Below are positions 57,501-59,921 of a stretch of DNA of 59,921 nt, piece by piece. The position numbers were made by a program, and so were the translations under genes. Source of the stretch: a virus. Location: positions 1-59,921 of the IMG/VR virus record IMGVR_UViG_3300037071_000511. The stretch is one strand, 5' to 3'. Under the pieces are notes generated by a model. The model did not search any database. It was not told where the DNA came from and saw only the letters and a list, made by a program, of their open reading frames with translations. How positions within the stretch are numbered: position 1 is the stretch's first letter; each line of letters opens with the position of its first letter.

Positions 57501-58081
57501 GACATCTGGACGCCGACGCCAATGCCCGCGCCCCGGCTGATGAGCGATGTGCCCACCATCGTGGCCATCGAGCCAAGCCCTTCGGTGAACGTCCGGGTCA
57601 GCGACTTCTCGTAATCCTCGGCGGCTTTGAATTGTTCTTGGGAGTATTTCTGTACCGCCGCGCCAGCCTGATAGAGCGGGCTCTTGGTAAGGTCTTCATC
57701 GCCAGCCCGTTGGATTTTGGACGCTGCAACCGCCGCCTCACGCAGTTGAGCGCGCTGCTCCGGTGTCGAATCCTGATAGAGCGTGGTGAGGCCCAGCAGA
57801 TCGGGATCGGTGATCTTGCCGGGCTCTTTGCCCGCATCGATGCGCGCGAAATAGCGGCCTGCGTTCTGCCAGTATTCCCGGGTATCGGCCGCAGCCACTG
57901 CCTGCGCGGCGGCCTGTCCCTCAAGCGCCGTCCCGGCAGCGCTGACTGCGCCACCCGCGATGCCCTTCACCACCTCGGTCGGGAACGAGCCTTCTTCCGC
58001 GTCAGGCAGACCGGCGAACGGATTGGTCGAGGCGTCTTCGTCGGCACCCGGGAGGTTGGCAAAGAAGTTGGCATCGGCCAT
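48545..58081 (-). CDS. Giant polyvalent virion protein (DarB/LPP-type)
   Basis: 3178 residues, one frame. Parts by position: acidic start; hydrophobic/Gly-rich segments (30-320); Ala/Pro-rich (to 700); ParB/DdrB-like domain (about 705-1075, 'ESGNGRVLAIRRAFTQG'); P-loop kinase like zeta toxins (about 1300-1490, 'QGPPAAGKSTIANAL', Walker A at 1312); zincin-like 'HEVMHAIMELAA' at 1640; ADP-ribosyltransferase-like segment (about 1870-1950, 'ILSWSVSYDYA', 'GEGEFILIN'); GNAT-like domain (about 2110-2220, 'KSGMGTQGMEYLKELA'); glycine-zipper (about 2310-2345); helical LPD38-like end (about 2600-3178, 'RNSLFPFISYTYRAVPKLAE'). Tags of type K-F-S-K/R-P separate modules. Such proteins enter the host with DNA and may block host defences. 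Confidence 0.75.
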   Translation of the reverse strand: MADANFFANLPGADEDASTNPFAGLPDAEEGSFPTEVVKGIAGGAVSAAGTALEGQAAAQAVAAADTREYWQNAGRYFARIDAGKEPGKITDPDLLGLTTLYQDSTPEQRAQLREAAVAASKIQRAGDEDLTKSPLYQAGAAVQKYSQEQFKAAEDYEKSLTRTFTEGLGSMATMVGTSLISRGAGIGVGVQMSVGEQVDMALKQGASKEDVLQAANLSFFPGATEYAPLEAFFSKVPVGKWGKFADALVKLGKGFVVEGGQEGLQQFMQNKIAQFTYNPDQDPYENVAQSVAVGGAVGTTVTAAALPFTLGGEREAPAPEGQPRARYEPPAGAQPAEDIIPAEEALAVEPSPTMVVNDPAFTDESGVEQPAGPLHGMTVDVIKRGDNMTQVRLADGSITMIGNALLKPTVEVAEGAVKEALQPPEDERVASPRLTETDRSSPIPNDVIDDGKALVEVATGQPSTVTHTELVNGKRQVVQTPVADLTAELRANTAALIAQITGGVAPSPIATPGQQAAPPASAAEVGGTAAPAAAPAAVAPPVDTALERATAPTPAPPIEDVSDDAHPRSEDTQSFEEFVAKSKAHLAEREAKAEAIAEKGGSTRMEHQSRDGHRALIGPDMAEPGKFRITRFDKAGPFGHTTFNTLKEAANEALRDGYVPVEQPTAAEPPKQSELKAKLEANRGAAAPEVQARPETRPIKDDVAITASGRDVPVTYAVIEADDLIASQRDEGGVNPAYPGELQPRDRSRGTSDQQINKIAQNLNPALLDQNPNASDGAPIISEDGVVESGNGRVLAIRRAFTQGLATAKAYVDYLASKGYPVQGMRRPVLVRVRKGQLATDQRQAFTREANERTTLAMSATERALADAAAMKPETVELYRGGDIADAGNRDFVRSFMQQVVNPNEQAAMVTPEGGLSQEAIRRIQSALLARAYGDADLVGALVESTDTNIKAIGGALMDVAGVWAQMRDEAKSDAIDPDVDVTAAVLEAVRLVQRARSEGRPLAEFVAQKDIFSGSTISPAAEAILRLMFRNTASWTMPAGREKLADALRFYATEARKTTSGVDLLGETAPPATAILATAKARQYGETAVQEKLPGGDRATGKNAGAPSQGRAVETKPRPKAEGRPSPAPKAPAKEELTAKEAMAAQIKADGEKRAAAAKAQALAERQEAEAKAKEGAKFSRQMPTTDEPPPRRLGLVEKLLRKRALKKLKTPEALAAVKAMNDVPITSDEEGYWTPEWLAARRWNVKGAKVKLQEALDYLYDVAHGLATKEINEGIDYHNAKVRETGVGVRLDHVKPYTVENKRLAIIVQGPPAAGKSTIANALAYEFKAAITDVDEAKKVIPGYTAPDANGKMTPGMGANAVHNESKQLGDMVTDQLVSEGANLIIPTVGDQHGSIEWWRGMLEKNGYTVHLALLDVTQDTAARRMWKRFVEKGRLINPDFFMKVVAAPPYIFDYAKSKGKFASYVKIRSDDHLNARVSEATGKAPLLALGARFVAGGKIGAGRHVERRGRGQRPEKIRPGAGRAARQQEVAIARAAPSLLLPPAGRQETVVTPAENITYTTTPAFVAKAAGFLKSFRKILDGYGLKGVDLSVWEEVLVTQGEDEFNVNGVYLHDAINVALQIGSKPVASPEDALHHEVMHAIMELAATDSEKAILRRKSRKEWITDEIKRQYPQAQWVEEGITHAYVEWLNGARMDGMISRTFKKFKTFLKALYQALTGHDIRTAEDVFRQVQSGKIGGRTQVGAGIEVTSPGQASPSEPAWMEGQPWFSKVEPKRENFPRNVKEKLDRADQKLNTAVQEAIVEYTQWTPRGERVGTGAMSLAVRQGQGQLERAARGDDPALLDKIRADVEPILEILRDNYGPTVKLYRKQRQVAQGSKRTILSWSVSYDYASQGHQPAHKEGVQQEFQILSAEVPLDSEHILAVTDRGGEGEFILINRPENQVFVDATGKLVTEGAKFSKPAPEGFVQKGRAGDFEYGPIGKNQYIVRDRRTGELMRSAYPLTQYNHASSLATHLYMEEKRAAQPAPPVPTEIVDLFDGPAEQLVIPGAEKVSEKTLAQRRAEAPMRPTVGQKDVGELPLFGDEKNQLALFSKPLNLGGGEKAAVKTRIDAALNEAFATLFPNPLNNAEIGFANKEQTAAIMMQLENYGDALYVKWLSAYPQKSGMGTQGMEYLKELATKHNVPLALTTWDRGAIGAKKLAKIYTKWGFKLGKQGLMWWHPPTTENVAKFSKPPSGPNDARFSLLTAPHSAQQAQQVSQGFLNRGQPVDRAIRVPFDMLGGLDNQSRWRPGKRLTDKMGPAGIQGLGIGGVIGAGVGSAIGGPVGGAIGFAAGGSVGAYILGSKPWPTTGAFGFMGHFAENAKRGLIDGYGLDPEYIDTYRKSDLGKAAILRETQGVLKVLSNAGVGTAEAKVLQAVLTGENVTDADMIKLSVPIRKAIDDMGAEAVSLGLISAESFERNRGAYLHRVYAKNEVDQSTLAGWVSAKMSNRRKKIIGDELKGRGIFMDVEGDRLMQDVESFKSGGRGAPVLGEKFRVIDEVSTMASLTPGAAPVEKTLRRVYLPANETIPAKYQGANWVDRGTWEVRKQGKTNTLWRDYTKTERDKMGEIVDARYTIAKTFMLMANDLSTGRFFRDVAVKQEWTKSTPPPDGTWKDASEYGRFWEDPSIGWVKVPDTNIQGTGGKKRWGALAGKFVRAEIWRDLNEVDIANRPGTWRKLMSQFKKNKTGRNPVVHMNNINSNLVLMDLADVRMQDLAAGIKAFYKGDANYQEALDNGAFGGDQISQEIRDQVFKPILDEISKQTTGASNPFLARAGVLGVVADKLWTWAKTADDGMLRAYQAEDQLFRMATYMRRRSQGESPQVAAANARDQFLNYDIRAPWIVMMRNSLFPFISYTYRAVPKLAEGLMHRPWKVAKYMAIAYAVNALAYLWDDGDDGEERERAALRDEEQGYTWLGTPRMLRMPWRDAHGLPVFLDVRRWIPAGDIFDTSQGSSALPIPAPLQFGGPLQMAFEFMLNRQAFSGEDITNQLTQDAGDKFSGVADWAWKSWAPASFWTPRSWYWTKIANALYGAKEKYTDRPYSLTQAALSSIGIKFKPVDVENGIMWHFFDFQKVQRALTKEFRDNASDLDRGLISQSAHDSRAADIMSKFENLGQRVDEFDTRTRKPKKEPVQ

Positions 58082-58084
58082 CGA

Positions 58085-59077
58085 TCACAGCCCTGCGTCC
58101 GCTGGATCGACACCTGCCGCCTCAAGCGCGTTTCGCACCGCGGTCCTGCTCCTGCCAAGCCCACCCTGTTCCTTCGGCAGGATGGCCGTCTTGGCGTCCG
58201 AGATCAGCTTCTGCTTCTGAGCGGACGTGAGCGGGGTCTTCTCCTGTGTTGCGGACGACGGTGCCGCGGGCGATGCCGGTGCGGCCGGTGCCGTTGGAGC
58301 ATCCGCTGGTCCGTAGATGCTGTCAGTGATCGTCGCCGCTTTCTTCTGGGCGAAATCGAAATCATCCTCGCCCAGATTTTTCATGGTGCTCATGCCATCA
58401 ACGATCGACTTGAAGATGCCAGCCTGCGCCAGATCGCGGTTGGCGTTCTTGGCGTTGTAGACCAGCGCCATCGCCTTATCCTTGTCGACGCCGAGCGTGA
58501 GCAGATACTTGACGTTCTTCGCCTCGTTGGTGTCGTTATCCGAAATCGCCGGGACCATCGGCTTGCCCGTCGCCGGGTCGACCGGCATCGAGACAGGCTT
58601 GCCAGCCCGCATCATCACCGACGATCCATCCGCCTGCGTCTGGAAGGTCACGTTGAGGTCTTTCTGTGCCTCGATCTGCGCCTGCGCGATATCCTTTTGG
58701 GTATCGGTCTGCAGCTTGGTCTGCTTCTCGCCCGACTCGATCTGCGCATAAACCTCATCCCTGCGCGCATCGATCTGCGCTTGGGTCATCTTGGCACCTG
58801 TGTCGGTGGCATGCCGTGTCTCACCGACTTGTGCCATTCCAAGTTTTTCCTGAACGCCGAGTGTCGCCTGCGTCAGCTTCTCTTGGCTGGCACGGTTGGC
58901 AGCGCCCTCTTCTCGCAGGAACGCTTGGCGATTGGCCTCAAGGCGATCGGCGCGATCGTCGGCGAGTTGCTGCTTCTTTAGCTCGCGCCTGTGCTCGACA
59001 TCTGCAAGCATGCCGGTGCCAGCGCCGCCCACTGCCCCGGCGAATATCCCCGCAAGCGCCCCACCAAACCCAGCCAT
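58085..59077 (-). CDS. Putative internal virion / ejection protein
   Basis: 330 residues. Gly-rich hydrophobic N-terminus (FGGALAGIFAGAVGGAGTGM, a glycine-zipper), then a long Gln/Ala/Lys-rich coiled coil (about 30-150), a 'MPVDPATGKPMVPAISDNDT' loop, and a helical C-terminus. Small proteins with glycine zippers next to a giant virion protein often form part of the ejection apparatus through the envelope. It overlaps the upstream gene (ATG/TGA). Role inferred. Confidence 0.5.
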   Translation of the reverse strand: MAGFGGALAGIFAGAVGGAGTGMLADVEHRRELKKQQLADDRADRLEANRQAFLREEGAANRASQEKLTQATLGVQEKLGMAQVGETRHATDTGAKMTQAQIDARRDEVYAQIESGEKQTKLQTDTQKDIAQAQIEAQKDLNVTFQTQADGSSVMMRAGKPVSMPVDPATGKPMVPAISDNDTNEAKNVKYLLTLGVDKDKAMALVYNAKNANRDLAQAGIFKSIVDGMSTMKNLGEDDFDFAQKKAATITDSIYGPADAPTAPAAPASPAAPSSATQEKTPLTSAQKQKLISDAKTAILPKEQGGLGRSRTAVRNALEAAGVDPADAGL

Positions 59078-59871
59078 CAGATTGCTCCCTGTCTTGCCGG
59101 TGTCTTTGCCTCGGCCGCCACGCCCAAGCCCTTCGGCTTGAAGCCCGCAGGCGCATTCGGCCCGCCCGGGCCACCTGCTTCGCCCGACTGATCACTGGCC
59201 GCCAGATCGCGCATGATCTTGTCCAGCGTGCCGTTCTGATCCATCTGCGACAGCCGATCGAGATCAGCCTTGGCCCCCTCCTGATCGATCTCGTCCACCC
59301 CTGCCAGCCGCTCGCGGAACATATCGAGCGCCACGAACCACGCCTTTTCCAGCGCGTCCGGGTCTTTCGAATAGTCCTTGATCTTGCCGATCGCCGACAC
59401 GTCGGCGAGTTCCTCAAGGATGTCAGCGCCCGCGTGATAGACAACATCCGGCTGCAGCGTTTCGCCCGCCTGCTCTGCCGCCTGCCCGACGCGCGCGACC
59501 ACCATTTCGGTCGCCGTCGCCAGCCCTTGGACCGGGTCGCCTTCCTGCGTGTCATCGCCGCCACCTTCGAGCATCTGCAGGATTTGGGGCCACATCTCGT
59601 CGGAATAGATCAACTCCCATGCCTTCTTGACGAAGTGATCCTTCTGCTCCTGCTCTTCCGGTGAGGCTTGGGTGATACCCTCTTCCTGATCGCTGACAGC
59701 CGGTGGCACGCCTGCATCCGGCCCCTCTTCAGGTGGCACGCCATCGACCGGCTCCTCATCCGGCGTCGGCTCCATCTGTTCCTGTCCGGGCTGCTCACCC
59801 GGTTCTTCAGGTGGCAGGCCGCCGGGTGGCGGGACGCCGGGCCGTTGCATACGGGGATCGAGCGGGGGCAT
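59077..59871 (-). CDS. Hypothetical acidic virion protein
   Basis: 264 residues. The first 85 residues are Pro/Glu/Asp/Gly-rich and disordered (PPGGLPPEEPGEQPGQEQ). The rest is helical: 'DHFVKKAWELIYSDEMWPQI', 'TATEMVVARVGQAAEQAGET', 'YHAGADILEELADVSAIGKI'. GGAGTG lies ahead of the ATG. This resembles structural proteins upstream of ejection genes in podoviruses; family not certain. Confidence 0.5.
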   Translation of the reverse strand: MPPLDPRMQRPGVPPPGGLPPEEPGEQPGQEQMEPTPDEEPVDGVPPEEGPDAGVPPAVSDQEEGITQASPEEQEQKDHFVKKAWELIYSDEMWPQILQMLEGGGDDTQEGDPVQGLATATEMVVARVGQAAEQAGETLQPDVVYHAGADILEELADVSAIGKIKDYSKDPDALEKAWFVALDMFRERLAGVDEIDQEGAKADLDRLSQMDQNGTLDKIMRDLAASDQSGEAGGPGGPNAPAGFKPKGLGVAAEAKTPARQGAI

Positions 59872-59872
59872 T

Positions 59873-59921
59873 TCACGCCACTCCTATGTATTTGGAGGAT
59901 TGCCAGTCCCACTTCTGTTCC
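59873..59921 (-). CDS. C-terminal end of an upstream virion gene
   Basis: The minus strand reads EQKWDWQSSKYIGVA and a TGA at 59875-59873, 1 nt before the next ATG. Only 15 codons are in the window. The 'KWDWQSSKYIGVA' ending is seen in phage structural proteins. The rest of the gene lies beyond the right edge. Confidence 0.5.
   Translation of the reverse strand, partial: EQKWDWQSSKYIGVA

Noticed and set aside
48545-58081. Giant protein as an N4-type virion RNA polymerase
   Set aside because: The size and N4-type capsid suggested it, but I found no T7-like polymerase motifs (for example the Asp-containing palm motifs). Its recognisable parts are those of polyvalent proteins instead.
1-59921. 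tRNA genes, CRISPR arrays, insertion sequences, integrase and attachment sites
   Set aside because: I looked for cloverleaf-type ends, regularly spaced direct repeats with unique spacers, transposase motifs and tyrosine/serine recombinase motifs and saw none I could support. Short tRNA-like genes could be missed by eye.

Overview
The window is part of the genome of a lytic-looking tailed phage, most likely a podovirus. GC is high (roughly 60%), genes are tightly packed with ATGA/TGATG overlaps, and I see no integrase, lysogeny repressor, tRNA or host housekeeping gene. The capsid belongs to the N4-gp56 family. The portal is large and there is a short-tail adaptor plus a stabilization-type protein. 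A 3178-residue virion polyprotein recalls the Bcep22-like podoviruses. Several hypothetical proteins (DUF1419-like, the protein upstream of the Bet recombinase) suggest an alphaproteobacterial host, but this is inference. No RNA polymerase, DNA polymerase or primase is visible, so the phage probably uses host polymerases. Both window ends cut through minus-strand genes.

Layout. (1) 1-25.9 kb, minus strand: head, tail and packaging. Read in transcription direction: RepA-like helicase, 11-bp iteron array, GIY-YIG protein, terS, the ATPase half of terL, about 11 kb of small proteins and tail fibre genes, a two-TM protein, the nuclease half of terL, portal, scaffold, capsid, decoration-type proteins, tail adaptor, stabilization protein and a fibre start. 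The terminase large subunit is therefore encoded in two pieces about 11 kb apart. (2) 25.9-46.8 kb, plus strand: about 50 mostly tiny early genes arranged in cassettes. Each cassette is headed by a sigma70-like promoter carrying copies of a 9-bp palindrome (consensus CGTA-G-TACG), usually two copies exactly 23 bp apart. A minus-strand ribbon-helix-helix protein (29145-29348) sits inside this region between two copies of the palindrome and is the obvious candidate regulator. The region also encodes a DNA methyltransferase, a DnaA-C-domain-like protein, a Mom-like modification enzyme, a DGQHR/DndB-like protein, a zinc-finger protein, a secreted HExxH protein, an HNH endonuclease and a Bet/RecT recombinase. 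It ends at a strong terminator at 46.8 kb. (3) 46.8-59.9 kb, minus strand: lysis genes (GH19-type endolysin, two membrane proteins, proline-rich lipoprotein spanin), the giant polyvalent protein, and two ejection/internal-virion candidates.

How it may work together (inference). Early promoters drive many small host-takeover proteins and DNA-modification functions, then are shut down or tuned through the palindromic operators. Replication probably starts at the iteron array with the RepA-type helicase, aided by Bet recombination. The giant protein is probably ejected with the DNA. It fuses a ParB/DdrB-like domain, a zeta-toxin-like kinase, a zincin, an ADP-ribosyltransferase-like segment, a GNAT and a C-terminal LPD38-like region. 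Short F-S-K/R tags separate several of these domains.
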